From Rhodococcus sp. OK519 (GTDB lineage Bacteria > Actinomycetota > Actinomycetes > Mycobacteriales > Mycobacteriaceae), in assembly GCF_003051005.1 (NCBI RefSeq), contig NZ_QAOW01000003.1:451148-515147 (forward strand): a DNA stretch of 64,000 nucleotides. Direction: 5' to 3'. The position numbers and the translations under genes are program-made. Shown one piece after another: positions 18,881 to 31,911 of the stretch. A model generated the notes under the pieces. It saw only the letters and a program-made list of their open reading frames with translations. It had not been told where the DNA came from and made no database searches. The stretch's first letter is position 1; each line of letters opens with the position of its first letter.

Positions 18881-19803
18881 CTTCGGTCCTCGAGTACTTC
18901 CATCAGTTCGGGCTTGGATCCCGTACGTTGTGCGGTCCGCAGCGACAGCGCGCGATAGCCGGCGGCCAGTTGCGGGTCGACGTCCTCGAGAACCTCGAGG
19001 TGCTTCGCGACGGCTGGTGCGTCCCCGCGGGCGACGGGTCCGGTCAGCGCCGCCTGTCCACGCCGCAGTGCGTTGTCGAGTGCCGCCGACAGCAGCGGTT
19101 GCAGGACACGCTCGGGCAGCCCGTTGGGGTCCTGCCCGATCAGTTCCTGTCCCAGCAGTTCCTGCCCTTCGAGCGCGACCCTCAGCGCCGCGACCGCGTC
19201 GACGACCAGAGTCACGAGGTGATTGCTGCCGTGCGCGAGGGCCGCGTGGTAGAGCGGACGGAGGTCCTCCCGGACGCGAACCGGCTCACCGCCGATCTCG
19301 AGGACGAGGGACTGGCCGATCGCGTAACCGATGTCGTCGGCCGCGGTGATCCCGAAGCACGCGTCGGACAGGCGCGCGGTGTCCTCGGCGTGGCCGGTGA
19401 AGGTCATCGCGGGATGGATCGCGAGCGGTACGACGCCCTGCGCGGTGAGAGGCTCGAGGATGCCGATGCCGTTGGCGCCGGAGGTGTGCACGACGATCGT
19501 GCCCGGCCGCACCGAATCCGTGGCGGCAAGGCCCTTGATCAGACCTGCGAGTTCGTCGTCGGGTACGGCGAGGACGAGCAGTTCCGCGCGGGCGGCCACC
19601 TCGGGCACCGACAGGATCTCGCTGTCCGGCAAGCGGGTCTCGGCGCGGTGGACGGAGGCGTCGGACACCGCGGAACAGGCGACGACGAGATGACCGACTC
19701 GCTCCAACGCGGAGCCTACGGCTGTTCCGACCCGCCCAGCGGAGACGATTCCTACCGTCAATCGCGCGGGCGCAGGTCCATTGGTGATCCCGAAAGAGGT
19801 CAC
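18877..19803 (-). CDS. Rossmann-like and DUF2520 domain protein
   Basis: About 308 aa. The N-terminal Rossmann domain ([20 protein letters not shown]) and the C-terminal helical DUF2520 domain together resemble ketopantoate/6-phosphogluconate-type dehydrogenases. Coupling to panC makes a pantoate-related reductase role attractive, but this is inference. GTG at 19803 (VTSFGITNG) was chosen because AGAGGAC lies just upstream; the frame stays open for 29 more codons. The corresponding gene sits beside panC in Mycobacterium as well. Confidence 0.85.
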   Translation of the reverse strand: MTSFGITNGPAPARLTVGIVSAGRVGTAVGSALERVGHLVVACSAVSDASVHRAETRLPDSEILSVPEVAARAELLVLAVPDDELAGLIKGLAATDSVRPGTIVVHTSGANGIGILEPLTAQGVVPLAIHPAMTFTGHAEDTARLSDACFGITAADDIGYAIGQSLVLEIGGEPVRVREDLRPLYHAALAHGSNHLVTLVVDAVAALRVALEGQELLGQELIGQDPNGLPERVLQPLLSAALDNALRRGQAALTGPVARGDAPAVAKHLEVLEDVDPQLAAGYRALSLRTAQRTGSKPELMEVLEDRR

Positions 19804-19926
19804 ACTTGTCCTCTCGTTCGTTCCAGTCCCGCTCGGCGGGTACCAGACGTCCTGCGGAGAGAATAGCGCCGCCGGAAGAGGCGACGCCACGGGCTGGCGA
19901 CGTGATCTACAGCACGGGGTGAGTCG

Positions 19927-20949
19927 TCACTCTGCGCGGCGGCGCCGACGCGGCGCGCCGTCGCCGGCTTCGGCGGTCTTCATGTTGGCCATTATCTCGG
20001 CAACCGACAGTCCGCTCGAGTGTGCGCCGGCGCTCTCGGAATCCTCGGAGAGTCGTCGCGAGCGCCGCGACCCGGGAGTCGCCTCCTCGTCGACGGAAGT
20101 CGCCTCCTCGTCGATGGGGGTCGCCTCCGGTTCAGACACCTCCGGTTCAGGATTCTTCTCCGGTACCACCTGCACTACGGGCTGTTCCACGTCGTCGTCG
20201 TCGACCGCCTCGACATCGAGCGGTTCCGGCTGGACCGGTTCCGGCTGGACGATGGTCGTCTCGGCGGTCATCGGCTCGTCGTACGGGGTCGCGAGGGAGG
20301 GGCCGTGCGGCGCAGGGGTCTGTGTGCTGTTCCGGGCGGTGTCGTTCCGGCCCGAGCCGTTCCGGTCCGTGTCGTTCCGGCCCGTCTCGTTCCGGCCCGT
20401 GTCGTTCCGGCCGGGCTCGTTCCGGCCGGGCTGGGCCCCGGGGACGAACAGTCCCGATGCGGCCGGTTGGTAGCTGCCGGAAAGCTCCTGCACCCGAGTC
20501 GACTCGGCCCGCAGTGCGACCCGGTCCTCGGGCAGCAGTCCGTCGAACAGAACCTCGAGGTTCTTGCGCAGGGCAGCAAGCTCCTCGCGCAGCGCCGCGA
20601 TGGTCTCGGCCTCGGCGCCCAGTTCGCCACGCACCCGCACCTCGACGCCGAGTTCGTACTCGCGGCGCGCAGAGATCTCGCGCTCCAACTGCAGCTCGTA
20701 CACCTTCTGCAGGTCGCGGACCTTGGCCTTGTCGAGTGCGGACTCCCGGCGGAACTTCGTCATCGCGATCGCGCCGAGCGTCGCGGCCCACAGCGCGACG
20801 ACCAACCCCACACGCAGGAGTTGGACGCTTTCACTGAAGATCAAGAGGAGCGACGCGACCACGGCGAGTACGACGAGGCCGGCGACGATCATCTGGCTCG
20901 CACTACGCCGGTTACGGCGTACTGACTTGGCGCGACCGGGAACCGTCAT
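19927..20949 (-). CDS. DUF6779-type membrane protein with repeat-rich tail
   Basis: 340 aa. Two membrane helices near residues 18-37 and 43-63, with a basic N-terminus, are followed by a coiled-coil segment (about 70-150, LQLEREISARREYELGVEVR region). After that comes a long low-complexity acidic tail. The tail holds seven five-residue GRNxx repeats (DNA repeat 20324-20428) and PEP/Glu-rich stretches, and ends in a strongly basic RRRRRAE. This corresponds to the conserved membrane protein gene between the pantothenate and folate genes in Mycobacterium. Function unknown; a scaffold or division-associated role is possible. Confidence 0.8.
   Translation of the reverse strand: MTVPGRAKSVRRNRRSASQMIVAGLVVLAVVASLLLIFSESVQLLRVGLVVALWAATLGAIAMTKFRRESALDKAKVRDLQKVYELQLEREISARREYELGVEVRVRGELGAEAETIAALREELAALRKNLEVLFDGLLPEDRVALRAESTRVQELSGSYQPAASGLFVPGAQPGRNEPGRNDTGRNETGRNDTDRNGSGRNDTARNSTQTPAPHGPSLATPYDEPMTAETTIVQPEPVQPEPLDVEAVDDDDVEQPVVQVVPEKNPEPEVSEPEATPIDEEATSVDEEATPGSRRSRRLSEDSESAGAHSSGLSVAEIMANMKTAEAGDGAPRRRRRAE
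20324..20428. repeat. Seven tandem 15-bp units within the DUF6779 gene
   Basis: Units of the form GTGTCGTTCCGGCCC repeat seven times head to tail without gaps and encode GRNDT-like pentapeptides on the minus strand. Unit sequences differ at a few bases only, so copy number probably varies between strains. Confidence 0.9.
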
Positions 20950-21042
20950 GCGATCAGGGTAACTGGACCGCAGAGGTTCCCCGGTTCGGACACAACGGTG
21001 GCCACAATCCGTTATGCCCGATTGGAGCGGGGCGGGTCGGGG

Positions 21043-21510
21043 TCAGTGCGCGGGTTCGTCCGGGTGGTCGTCGGGAGTCCGGCAGCAGTGCTCGAGCCAC
21101 AGCGCGGCGGCCACCAGCAAAACGGCCGCAACCAACCCGACGATGACGCCCGGGCTGTCGGACACCGCCGCCCGCAGGTGCGATCGCTGCGGCCACAGGT
21201 ACACGAGGAAGCCCGCCCAGACGCCGGCACTCGCGGCTCCGACCAGTGCTGACGCCTTCGCGAGTGCGACCGCGCGGGCGGCGGTGATCGGGTGCAACTG
21301 CCGCGGGCCGTCGCCGATGGCGTGCCCCCGCACCCGTGAACGGACAACGAACGCGAGAATCGTTTCGATGAGGGCAACCGGGTACAGCGACGCTCCGGCA
21401 TAGACCGGAATCGGCGGGATCGAACCATAGGCGACCCGCAGCAGCAGCCACGTCGCCACTGCGGCCAGCAGAGCCAGCGACAGCAGGTCCCAGATCCGGG
21501 TCGGCTTCAT
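21043..21510 (-). CDS. DUF3180 membrane protein
   Basis: About 155 aa with four membrane helices (residues 10-28, 38-56, 82-105 and 118-138) and a cytoplasmic His/Asp-rich tail. LHPITAARAVALAKASALVGA is the recognisable DUF3180 segment. It immediately follows folK, with start and stop overlapping (TGATG), as in mycobacteria. Its function is unknown; operon position hints at a membrane partner for folate or pantothenate metabolism, but nothing in the sequence proves this. Confidence 0.85.
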   Translation of the reverse strand: MKPTRIWDLLSLALLAAVATWLLLRVAYGSIPPIPVYAGASLYPVALIETILAFVVRSRVRGHAIGDGPRQLHPITAARAVALAKASALVGAASAGVWAGFLVYLWPQRSHLRAAVSDSPGVIVGLVAAVLLVAAALWLEHCCRTPDDHPDEPAH

Positions 21511-22022
21511 CACAGTGACCGTAGTTCCAGTCGCTGCGCCGTCCGACGAACTCCGTCCCTTTCACTCACGTCCAATTTCGCGAGTGCGTCCTCCACCCGG
21601 ACCGTTGTCCCGGCAACCGCGAGCGTCGCGTCGGGTTCGACGGCCAACCACGGCACCAGCACGAAGGCCCGCTCGTGCGCCCGCGGATGCGGCAGCGTCA
21701 GTTCCGGATCATCGCTGCGGATTCCGTCGCACACCACCACGTCGACGTCGAGTGTGCGCGGACCCCACCGCTGCTCGCGGACGCGATCGGCGGCCACCTC
21801 GAGTTCCTGCCCGCGGCGCAGCCATCCCAGCGCGTCCGTGTCGGGATCGTCGACGACGACGATCGCGTTGAGGAAGTCCTGCTGGTCGACGCCGCCCCAC
21901 GGCGCCGTCGCGTACACCGGCGACACCGCCACCACCCAGTTCTGCAGACCGTCCACGACGCCCTGTAGGTGGGCCAGGCTGTCGCCGATATTGGACCCGA
22001 TGGACAGGACGGCCCGACTCAT
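21510..22022 (-). CDS. folK: 6-hydroxymethyl-7,8-dihydropterin pyrophosphokinase FolK
   Basis: 170 aa. [21 protein letters not shown], then [20 protein letters not shown] and [15 protein letters not shown], are the HPPK signature blocks, with the catalytic arginine loop and the metal-binding DVD aspartates. It transfers pyrophosphate from ATP to the pterin, the step before FolP. ATG at 22022 overlaps the folB stop (ATGA), which fixes the start. Confidence 0.96.
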   Translation of the reverse strand: MSRAVLSIGSNIGDSLAHLQGVVDGLQNWVVAVSPVYATAPWGGVDQQDFLNAIVVVDDPDTDALGWLRRGQELEVAADRVREQRWGPRTLDVDVVVCDGIRSDDPELTLPHPRAHERAFVLVPWLAVEPDATLAVAGTTVRVEDALAKLDVSERDGVRRTAQRLELRSL

Positions 22023-22411
22023 CGCGGTATCCCCGAGCCGGAACGGGACCGCGTCGCCACCACCGCGACATCGGCGAAGGTCAGCGGAATGGGCGCGGAG
22101 GGCTTGTGCAGCACCACTTCCACGCCGCTTACCCGCTCGTCGAGCATCACGTCGTCCGCGATCTCCGCGGCCACGGTCTCGATGAGGTCGCGCACCGGAC
22201 CGCCGACGATTTCGGCCGCGCGCTGCGCCAGATCGCCGTAGTCGAACGTGTCCTGCAGGTTGTCGGACGCGGCCGCCGGAGCGAGGTTCATCCACAGCGT
22301 CACATCGACGTAGAAGTCCTGCCCGTCCCGTTTCTCGTGGTCGAAGACCCCGTGGTTGCCACGGACCTTCAGTCCGCGCAACTCGATGCGATCGCCGCCG
22401 ACATCACTCAC
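22019..22411 (-). CDS. folB: Dihydroneopterin aldolase FolB
   Basis: 130 aa, a small T-fold enzyme: [21 protein letters not shown] with its catalytic region [17 protein letters not shown], and the conserved lysine in [12 protein letters not shown]. It cleaves dihydroneopterin to the pterin used by FolK. GTG at 22411 sits 5 bases after a strong AGGAGG, and the earlier in-frame GTG overlaps that site, so the later one is preferred. Confidence 0.95.
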   Translation of the reverse strand: MSDVGGDRIELRGLKVRGNHGVFDHEKRDGQDFYVDVTLWMNLAPAAASDNLQDTFDYGDLAQRAAEIVGGPVRDLIETVAAEIADDVMLDERVSGVEVVLHKPSAPIPLTFADVAVVATRSRSGSGIPR

Positions 22412-22436
22412 CGCCACCTCCTGGCACGAAAGACAA

Positions 22437-23297
22437 TCAACTCTGGGAAGTACGAGCCTGAGAGCCGCGGGCCCACGCCCCGGCGACCGCGATCGCGTCG
22501 AGCGACGCCTGAGCGTCGTGCACCCGCACCCCCCACGCGCCGTGGGAGGCCGCGAGCGCCGAGATCACGGCGGTCGCGGTCTCGCGTCCGGCGGGCGGAC
22601 GCACCGTTCCGTCCGCGTCCGCCAGCAGCGATCCGAGGAACCGCTTGCGCGAGGCGCCGATCAGGACGGGGAAGCCGAGTTCGACCAACTCGGGAAGCCG
22701 GTGCAGCAACTGCCAGTTGTGGTCGGGGTCCTTGACGAAGCCGAGGCCCGGGTCGAGCACGAGGGCCGACGGGTTCACTCCCGCCGCGACCGCGGCGTCC
22801 ACCTGGACCATCAGTTCGTCGCGCACGTCCCGGACGACGTCGCCGTAGTGCGTCGAGCCGCCGGCGTGGACGAATCCGTCAGCGGGCCGCCAGTGCATGA
22901 GCACCCAGGGCACTCCCGCATCCGCGACGACGCGGGCCATGTCCGGGTCCGCGCGCCCACCCGAGACGTCGTTGATGATGGCGACACCGGCCTCGATCGC
23001 GGCCTGGGCGACGGACGCCCGCATAGTGTCGACACTGACGGTCACGCCCTCGGCGACGAGCGCCGCGATCACGGGTGCGACCCGCGCGGCCTCGATCTCC
23101 GGTTCTACCCGCGCCGCGCCCGGCCGGGTGGACTCACCGCCGACATCGACGATGTCCACGCCGAGCCGATGCAGATGCACCCCGTGCGCGACGGCCGCGT
23201 CCCGGTCGAGAAACTGCCCGCCGTCGGAGAAGGAATCGGCGGTGACGTTGAGGACGCCCATCACGACGGGCCGACCGGGGCGCGGTAAGGCGATCAC
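22437..23297 (-). CDS. folP: Dihydropteroate synthase FolP
   Basis: 286 aa TIM-barrel enzyme. [18 protein letters not shown] is the pterin-binding loop, [15 protein letters not shown] the loop that closes on pABA, and [11 protein letters not shown] the C-terminal substrate-binding motif. It condenses pABA with the pterin pyrophosphate and is the sulfonamide target. GTG at 23297 overlaps the folE stop (GTGA); the frame upstream of it is open but not conserved. Confidence 0.96.
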   Translation of the reverse strand: MIALPRPGRPVVMGVLNVTADSFSDGGQFLDRDAAVAHGVHLHRLGVDIVDVGGESTRPGAARVEPEIEAARVAPVIAALVAEGVTVSVDTMRASVAQAAIEAGVAIINDVSGGRADPDMARVVADAGVPWVLMHWRPADGFVHAGGSTHYGDVVRDVRDELMVQVDAAVAAGVNPSALVLDPGLGFVKDPDHNWQLLHRLPELVELGFPVLIGASRKRFLGSLLADADGTVRPPAGRETATAVISALAASHGAWGVRVHDAQASLDAIAVAGAWARGSQARTSQS

Positions 23298-23905
23298 TTG
23301 CGCAGGATCAGATCCAGCGCCTCGGCGCGCGAAGCGGAGTTCGACTGGAACAGGCCCCGCACCGCCGACGTCGTCGTGCTGGCACCCGGCTTGCGGATCC
23401 CCCGCATCGCCATGCACAGGTGCTCTGCTTCGACGACCACGATGACGCCGCGCGGATCGAGCTTGGTCATCAACGCATCGGCGACCTGGGTGGTGAGCCG
23501 CTCCTGCACCTGCGGACGCTTGGCGTACAGATCGACCAGCCGGGCGAGCTTCGACAGACCGGTGACCCGGCCTTCGGCGCCCGGAATGTAGCCGACGTGC
23601 GCGACACCGTGGAACGAGACGAGGTGGTGTTCGCACGTGGAGTACATCGGAATGTCGCGCACCAGCACGAGTTCCTGATGTCCCTCGTCGAACGTCGTGT
23701 TCAGGACGTCGTCCGGGTTGGTGTACAGCCCCGCGAAGACTTCGCGGTAGGCGCGCGCCACACGGGCCGGGGTGTCCAACAGACCCGGGCGGTCGGGGTC
23801 CTCGCCCACCGCGATCAGCAGCTCACGGACAGCCGCTTCGGCACGTGCCTGATCGAAAGGCCTCCCCGTCATGAGGGCGACCGACTCACTCCCCAACTGA
23901 TTCAC
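23294..23905 (-). CDS. folE: GTP cyclohydrolase I FolE
   Basis: 203 aa, the mycobacterial length. [20 protein letters not shown] holds the zinc-binding Cys and His residues, and [19 protein letters not shown] the second zinc cysteine. It converts GTP to dihydroneopterin triphosphate, the entry to folate. GTG at 23905 (VNQLGSES) was chosen because it aligns with the mycobacterial start. A hairpin separates it from ftsH, so it likely has its own promoter. Confidence 0.96.
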   Translation of the reverse strand: MNQLGSESVALMTGRPFDQARAEAAVRELLIAVGEDPDRPGLLDTPARVARAYREVFAGLYTNPDDVLNTTFDEGHQELVLVRDIPMYSTCEHHLVSFHGVAHVGYIPGAEGRVTGLSKLARLVDLYAKRPQVQERLTTQVADALMTKLDPRGVIVVVEAEHLCMAMRGIRKPGASTTTSAVRGLFQSNSASRAEALDLILRK

Positions 23906-23941
23906 CGACAACCGACCGCACCTCCAGTATCGGGGCTGACT

Positions 23942-23975
23942 GCCCTGGCCCACCCCGATAGGGGTGAGCCAGGGC
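23942..23975 (-). terminator. Hairpin between ftsH and folE
   Basis: Left arm GCCCTGGCCCACCCC and right arm GGGGTGAGCCAGGGC pair with one mismatch around a GATA loop (14 pairs). There is no U-tract, so it may be an attenuating or mRNA-end hairpin rather than a full terminator. It lies 20 bp after the ftsH stop. Confidence 0.6.
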
Positions 23976-23995
23976 CAAGCCTAGTTGCGAGCCGA

Positions 23996-26341
<2,346 letters not shown>

Positions 26342-26602
26342 ACAGGTTCGGCCACGGCGGCCGGTCCTTTCGATAGTGCGGGCTACGCTCGTGCAGATTC
26401 ACGGGTCTTCAGTCCAGCGAACCGGACAAATCGACTCCCGGCTGTCCGGACATCTCAGATTACCGCGAACGATGATGCTCGACGCCTGGTAGCAGCCATC
26501 CACTCCGAGAAGTGGCGTCATTGCGTTCAACGCACGACGGTGCCGTCCCGGTTCCCGATGCCCGCCGATCGACACCCACGGTCACCCGATTCGTGCCGCA
26601 AC

Positions 26603-27961
26603 TCACACGTTCGCGTGCCGCGGCCAGCCCTGCCGACGTTCGAGTTCGGCGGCCACCGCGAGGATTGTCGCCTCACCCCCGGGGGGCGCGACGACCTGCA
26701 CGGCGATCGGGGTTTCCGACCCGCTGTGTATACCGACCGGCACGCTCGCGGCGGGCCATCCGAGGACGTTCCAGAGCGCACTGAACGGTGCATATCGTAC
26801 ATTTGCGACCACGTTGGACGCCCAGGACTTCTCACTCCATGCGAGCGCGCGGATCGGTGGCTGCGCGAGCGACGGTGTCAGGATCACGTCGTGGTCGGCG
26901 AAGAATCCCCGCATCCGCGCGTCCAACCGGTCCACCTGGGACTGCCGGACCAGGCCCGCCCGCTCGATCACTCGGCCGATCGCGGCATGCCGTCGGGTCC
27001 GCGGCTGCAGCAGCGTCGGGTCCAGCCCGTCGGCGTCGGCCGCGGTGCCGGCGAGCCAGCGCACGAACGCCGCAGACATCAACGGCGGGTACGGCACCTT
27101 CACCGTGCGGGTGTGGTGGCCGCCTTCGCCGAGCAGCGCGGCCGTCTTCGCCACCCCGCGAGCCCATTCGCCGTCCAACGGCACGATCGGCGACGGCGTG
27201 TTCGTGTCCACGCCGATCCGCAGCGGCCGTGGAGTCGACAGAGACACCTCGGCCAGGTCCGGCCGCGCGGCCAGCACCGACAGCATCAGGGCCGCGTCCC
27301 GCACGGTCGACGCGATCGGTCCGTTCTCCGACATCCCGAACCACGAATGCACGCCGAGTTCGGCCGGGACCAGGCCGCGGCCGGGCTTGATACCGAAGAC
27401 GCCGCAGGCCGCCGACGGGATCCGGATCGACCCCATTCCGTCGGCGGCCAGGGCGATCGGCACCATCGCGTCGGCGACCGCGGCCGCGGAACCACCCGAC
27501 GAGCCGCCCGGCCCGTAGGACGTGTTCCAGGGATTCCGGGTGATCCGGCCCGGCGAGTCGACGGCGCCCCACACACACAGTTCGGGAACGGCGGTCAGAC
27601 CGATCGGGATCGCGCCGGCGGCGCGCAGGCGCGCGACGGTCGGGTGATCGTGGGTGGAGGGCGACGGGTCCGTGGCCAGCGAACCGTCCCGCATCGGTTC
27701 ACCGGCGACTTCGACGTTGTCCTTGATCGCGACGGGAACGCCGGCCAAGGGCAGGTCGGCCAGGTCCGGCCGCGCGGCCAGCGCCCGCGCCTCCTCGACG
27801 GCCCGATCCCGCATGACCCGCACGAACGCATTGATCCGCGGATCGCGCTCCTCGATCCGGCGCAACGCGTCCTCGACGGCGGTGACCGGCGACAGCTCGC
27901 CCGAGCGGACCCGGGTGGCGATCGACACGGCGGTGAACTCCTCGACCAGGTGATCTCGCAC
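26603..27961 (-). CDS. Amidase signature family hydrolase
   Basis: About 452 aa. The Ser-cisSer-Lys triad is visible: Lys in GVPVAIKDNVEVAG, the Gly/Ser-rich loop YGPGGSSGGSAAAVADAM with the cis-Ser, and the nucleophile in ADGMGSIRIPSAACGVFGIKP. Such enzymes hydrolyse carboxamides; the substrate cannot be predicted. It is not part of a gatCAB set. GTG at 27961 is supported by GATACT 6 bases upstream (leaderless type), while the frame stays open 21 codons further. It is divergent from the kinase gene. Confidence 0.87.
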   Translation of the reverse strand: MRDHLVEEFTAVSIATRVRSGELSPVTAVEDALRRIEERDPRINAFVRVMRDRAVEEARALAARPDLADLPLAGVPVAIKDNVEVAGEPMRDGSLATDPSPSTHDHPTVARLRAAGAIPIGLTAVPELCVWGAVDSPGRITRNPWNTSYGPGGSSGGSAAAVADAMVPIALAADGMGSIRIPSAACGVFGIKPGRGLVPAELGVHSWFGMSENGPIASTVRDAALMLSVLAARPDLAEVSLSTPRPLRIGVDTNTPSPIVPLDGEWARGVAKTAALLGEGGHHTRTVKVPYPPLMSAAFVRWLAGTAADADGLDPTLLQPRTRRHAAIGRVIERAGLVRQSQVDRLDARMRGFFADHDVILTPSLAQPPIRALAWSEKSWASNVVANVRYAPFSALWNVLGWPAASVPVGIHSGSETPIAVQVVAPPGGEATILAVAAELERRQGWPRHANV

Positions 27962-28057
27962 CTGACGAGTATCCGTCCGTCGGCGATAGTATTTCGAGTA
28001 CCCCGAGGGGTGAGTTCCTTCCACCCTTCTGCACTCCCCCTCCTCGGACGGTGACGA

Positions 28058-30403
28058 GTGATGGACGGTTCAGTCGAATCGACCGCCGATGCCGCGAACT
28101 CCGCATCGACGGTCATGGGCGGGCCTTCGAACGACCTGGGCACGCAGACCGTGTCGTTCCTGGCCGACGTCGTGGCCCGGTTCGCCTCCGCTTGGGAGTC
28201 GGCGACCGACGGCACGACTCCGGACCTGGACACCTTCCTTCCCGGAGGCCTGCCGGTCGGTGACGCGTTGCGCCGCGCCGCGCTCGTCGAGTTGATCAAG
28301 GTGGATCTCGAGTACCGGTTGCTGCACACCGATCAGCCGAGGCCGCTGTCGTCGTACTGCGCACAGTTTCCGGAACTGCGGACGAAGCCGGTGCCGGCGG
28401 ATCTCATCTACGAGGACTTCCATCTGCGTCGCCGCGGGGGGCACACCGTCGATGCCGTGGACTACGCGCGTGAGTTCCCCGAGCACGCGGGCCGGTTGGC
28501 GGATCTGCTCGACGGCACCGGCGACTATCGCAGCACGCTCGTGGCGCAGCCGGGCGCGCAGCACGCGCTCGACCAGGTGGACGTCGGCGACAGCATCGAC
28601 GACTTCGACCTGCTCACCGGGCTGGGCCGCGGCTCGTTCGCCCGCGTGTTCCTGGCCCGGCAGCGTTCCATGCAGCGGTTGGTGGCAGTGAAGATCTCGC
28701 ACGACCACGGCACCGAACCGCAGACCCTCGCCCAGCTGGACCACGACTACATCGTGCGGGTGTTCGACCAGCGACTGCTGGCCGACCGCGAACTCAAGCT
28801 GCTGTATATGCAGTACGTCCCGGGCGGCACCCTGCTGGACGTCCTGCGCCGCGTCCGCGAGCACCCGGCCGATCCCCAGCACCCGCTGTCGGGTCGCGTG
28901 CTACTCGAAGCGATCGACGCGGTCCTCGAACGCAAGGGCGAGATCCGGCCGTCGGATTCCAGCGTCCGCGACGAGATCGCGACGCTGAGTTGGCCGGAGA
29001 CGGTCGCCTGGCTGGGCCGACGTCTGGCAGACGCTCTCGACTACGCGTACGAGCACGGCGTGCTGCACCGCGACATCAAGCCCGCGAATGTGCTGCTGAC
29101 GTCGGAGGGTGTCCCCAAGCTCGCAGACTTCAACATCAGTTTCAGCGACCGGGTGGCCGGCACCAGTCCGGTCGCCTACTTCGGAGGGTCGCTCGCCTAC
29201 ATGTCGCCCGAGCAGTTGGAGGCGTGCCACCCGGAGCTGTCGGGCTCGGCGACCGACCTGGACGCCCGCAGCGATATCTACGCGCTCGGCGTGATGCTGT
29301 GGGAACTGCTCACCGGACGCCGGCCCTTCGAGGACGAGCAGGGAGCGGGCGAGTCGGCGACGTCGCTCGAGCGGATGCTCGCCCTGCGCCGCCGCAGCAT
29401 CGACCCGCAGTTCCAGGAGGAATTGCCCGACGACTGCCCCGCGGCCCTGCGCCGCGTCCTGCTGACCTGCTTGGCCCCCGACCCGAGCGATCGGTGGACG
29501 ACCGGGGCGGAGCTGGCGCAGCAGTTCGACCTGTGCCTCGACGCCCGTGCCCGTGACCTGGTCGATCCGCCGCCGACCAGCTGGCGGTACCGGCTGCGGC
29601 CGTGGATGATCCCGATCGTCGCGCTGGGTGTGGGTGTGCCGAACACGCTGGCCGCGATCTACAACTATCACCACAACAAGACGCTGATCATCAGCGAACT
29701 CTCCCCCGACGCCCAGCAGCGGTTCGTCCAGATCTCACAGGTGATCAACAGTGTCCTGTTCCCGTTGGGGTTCTTGTTGATCATCTACTTCTGCCGCTAC
29801 GTCATCTCGGTGCCGCGCGGTCTACGGAAGGGCCGCAGCTACGACGCCGCGACCCTCGCTCGTGCCCGCGCCGACACCCTGCTGATGGGTGACCGGATCG
29901 TCGCGGTCGTCTTCGCGCTGTGGCTCTTCGCGGGGATCGCGTTCCCGGTCTCGATGCAGATCGCCGCGGGCAGCATCCCGCAAGGCGCGTACGTGCACTT
30001 CCTGGGGTCGCAGATCGTGTGCGGCGCGATCGCCGTCGCCTATCCGTTCTTCCTGGTCACGTTCTATGCGGTTCGATGCCTGTATCCGTCGCTACTCCCG
30101 CACGGCATCGCCAGCAGCAGCGACGAACGCCGACTCCGCGGACTGGACCGGCGCAGCACCATGTACCTGGCGGTGGCCGCCTCGGTGCCGCTGATCGGAG
30201 TCGCCGGGGTGACGTTCCTTTCCCCCGACGAGATCTCCGTCGTGATCTACGCGGTGCGGGTGCTCTGCGTCGGCGGCGTCATCGCGTTCGTGTTCGTGTA
30301 CTGGCTGTTCCGCCTGCTCGAGGAGGACCTGCGGGCGCTCGAACGCGTCGTGTCCCAGGGGACCTATCCGCCGTACACCTTGGGGTCGAGGGTGCCGATG
30401 TAG
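28058..30403 (+). CDS. Membrane-anchored Ser/Thr protein kinase with planctomycete-like N-terminal region
   Basis: 781 aa. Residues about 50-170 form a helical region ([38 protein letters not shown]) like that preceding kinases in planctomycetes and unlike mycobacterial Pkn proteins. The kinase follows: glycine loop [18 protein letters not shown] lysine, [11 protein letters not shown] catalytic loop, and DFN instead of DFG. It carries an insert before the catalytic loop. The last 270 residues hold six membrane helices rather than a PASTA or sensor domain. Start GTG 28058 or ATG 28061. The 3' end overlaps hpt by 40 bp on the opposite strand. Confidence 0.88.
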   Translation: MMDGSVESTADAANSASTVMGGPSNDLGTQTVSFLADVVARFASAWESATDGTTPDLDTFLPGGLPVGDALRRAALVELIKVDLEYRLLHTDQPRPLSSYCAQFPELRTKPVPADLIYEDFHLRRRGGHTVDAVDYAREFPEHAGRLADLLDGTGDYRSTLVAQPGAQHALDQVDVGDSIDDFDLLTGLGRGSFARVFLARQRSMQRLVAVKISHDHGTEPQTLAQLDHDYIVRVFDQRLLADRELKLLYMQYVPGGTLLDVLRRVREHPADPQHPLSGRVLLEAIDAVLERKGEIRPSDSSVRDEIATLSWPETVAWLGRRLADALDYAYEHGVLHRDIKPANVLLTSEGVPKLADFNISFSDRVAGTSPVAYFGGSLAYMSPEQLEACHPELSGSATDLDARSDIYALGVMLWELLTGRRPFEDEQGAGESATSLERMLALRRRSIDPQFQEELPDDCPAALRRVLLTCLAPDPSDRWTTGAELAQQFDLCLDARARDLVDPPPTSWRYRLRPWMIPIVALGVGVPNTLAAIYNYHHNKTLIISELSPDAQQRFVQISQVINSVLFPLGFLLIIYFCRYVISVPRGLRKGRSYDAATLARARADTLLMGDRIVAVVFALWLFAGIAFPVSMQIAAGSIPQGAYVHFLGSQIVCGAIAVAYPFFLVTFYAVRCLYPSLLPHGIASSSDERRLRGLDRRSTMYLAVAASVPLIGVAGVTFLSPDEISVVIYAVRVLCVGGVIAFVFVYWLFRLLEEDLRALERVVSQGTYPPYTLGSRVPM

Positions 30404-30918
30404 GGCAGGTCGCGGTAGCGCTCCGCGTAGTCGAGGCCGTAGCCGACGACGAACTCGTTGGGGATGTCGAAACCGACGTGCGCGACCTCGACGTCGACCT
30501 TGACGGCGTCGGGCTTACGCAGCAGCGTGACGACCTCGAGCGACGCCGGGTTGCGGGTCCGGAGGTTGCGCATCAGCCACGACAGCGTCAGACCGGAGTC
30601 GATGATGTCCTCGACGATCAGCACGTGGCGGCCGGCGATGTCCTTGTCGAGGTCCTTGAGGATCCGCACGACACCGGACGACGACGTCGACGAGCCGTAC
30701 GAGCTGACGGCCATGAACTCCATCTGGGTGGGGATAGGCAGCGCCCGCGCGAAGTCGGTCATGAAGAAGATCGCGCCCTTGAGGACACCCACGAGCAGCA
30801 GATCGTCCTGCATCGGTTCGTCGGCATAGCGGGCCGCGACGGCCTCGGCCAGTTCGGCCGTGCGCTCCTTGATCCCGTCCTCGGAGATCAGTACCGATGC
30901 GATGTCGCCCTCGTACAC
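30364..30918 (-). CDS. hpt: Hypoxanthine-guanine phosphoribosyltransferase
   Basis: 184 aa. [21 protein letters not shown] is the PRPP-binding motif of purine phosphoribosyltransferases; [18 protein letters not shown] and [18 protein letters not shown] complete the active site. It salvages hypoxanthine and guanine to IMP and GMP. It is downstream of tilS in the conserved order tilS-hpt. Start GTG. Its last 40 bp are antisense to the end of the kinase gene. Confidence 0.97.
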   Translation of the reverse strand: MYEGDIASVLISEDGIKERTAELAEAVAARYADEPMQDDLLLVGVLKGAIFFMTDFARALPIPTQMEFMAVSSYGSSTSSSGVVRILKDLDKDIAGRHVLIVEDIIDSGLTLSWLMRNLRTRNPASLEVVTLLRKPDAVKVDVEVAHVGFDIPNEFVVGYGLDYAERYRDLPYIGTLDPKVYGG

Positions 30919-30930
30919 GGAGCATTCCCT

Positions 30931-31911
30931 TCAGTCGTTCACGAACCCCGCCGACAGCCTGCCACGCCGCCGGGAAGCAACCAACCTGACTCCCACCCTG
31001 CCGCCGCCGAGCGCGACGCCGCCTTGGCCCCGCCAGCGGCCGATCAGCTCGTCGACGGCACGTAACTGCTTGTCGGTCAATGCTTTCGCTCCACTGTCGA
31101 GCAGCCACAGCCGCAGCGCCCGTCGGCGCACAGCGACGGGGACGTCGACGAGGTACTCGATCACGAGGTCGTCTCCGTCACGTGCGGACGCGGCGGTCTG
31201 TTCCGCGAGGGCGTCGAGCACCTCGCCGTCCTCGCGGAGGTGCTCGGCGGTCCGCGCGAGGGCCGCGGCGACGCCGCCACCGAGGGCGGCCTCGAGCAGC
31301 GGCAGCACCTCGTGACGCAGGCGGACGCGGGTGAATGCGGGGTCCGAGTTGTGTGGGTCCTCGTGCGGCGCGAGGCCGAGTTCGGCGCACGCCCGGCGGG
31401 TCACATCGCGGCGCACCCCCAGCAGCGGGCGCCCCCACGGCGCGTCGTGGCCGGCCATTCCCCGGATCGACCGTCCGCCCGATCCGCGGGCCAGACCCAG
31501 CAGGACGGTCTCGGCCTGGTCGTCGAGGGTGTGACCGAGCAGCACCGGGTGCCCGGAGCGGGCGGCGTCCAGGGCGGCGTATCGCGCGGACCGGGCGGCT
31601 GCCTCGAGTCCCCCGGGCCCGCTGACGTCGACAGGCACGACGTCGGCGCCCGCGCAGCCGAGGTCGAGGGCCCGCGCGGCCGCAACCGCGGCAACCTTCC
31701 CGGACCCGTCCTGCAGTCGGTGGTCGACGACGACGGCGCGCACCGACGGCGCCTCGGCGACGGCCGCTGCGGTGAGGGCGAGCGAGTCGGCGCCGCCGGA
31801 GAGGGCCACGACGACAGCCCCGGCGGGGTGATGCCGCGACAGCCAGGCGCGCACCGCGTGCCGGACGTCGAGGATTGCGGGTTCCTCCGGGAGCACGACC
31901 CGCGCGGTCAC
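30931..31911 (-). CDS. tilS: tRNA(Ile)-lysidine synthase TilS
   Basis: 326 aa. The PP-loop VVVALSGGADSLALTAAAV near residue 30 activates C34 of tRNA-Ile(CAU) with ATP for lysine attachment. GHTLDDQAETVLLGLARGSG and RPLLGVRRDVTRRACAELGL are the following family blocks. The C-terminal TilS domain is short, as in actinobacteria. Its GTG start overlaps the stop of the zincin gene (GTGA). Confidence 0.95.
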   Translation of the reverse strand: MTARVVLPEEPAILDVRHAVRAWLSRHHPAGAVVVALSGGADSLALTAAAVAEAPSVRAVVVDHRLQDGSGKVAAVAAARALDLGCAGADVVPVDVSGPGGLEAAARSARYAALDAARSGHPVLLGHTLDDQAETVLLGLARGSGGRSIRGMAGHDAPWGRPLLGVRRDVTRRACAELGLAPHEDPHNSDPAFTRVRLRHEVLPLLEAALGGGVAAALARTAEHLREDGEVLDALAEQTAASARDGDDLVIEYLVDVPVAVRRRALRLWLLDSGAKALTDKQLRAVDELIGRWRGQGGVALGGGRVGVRLVASRRRGRLSAGFVND

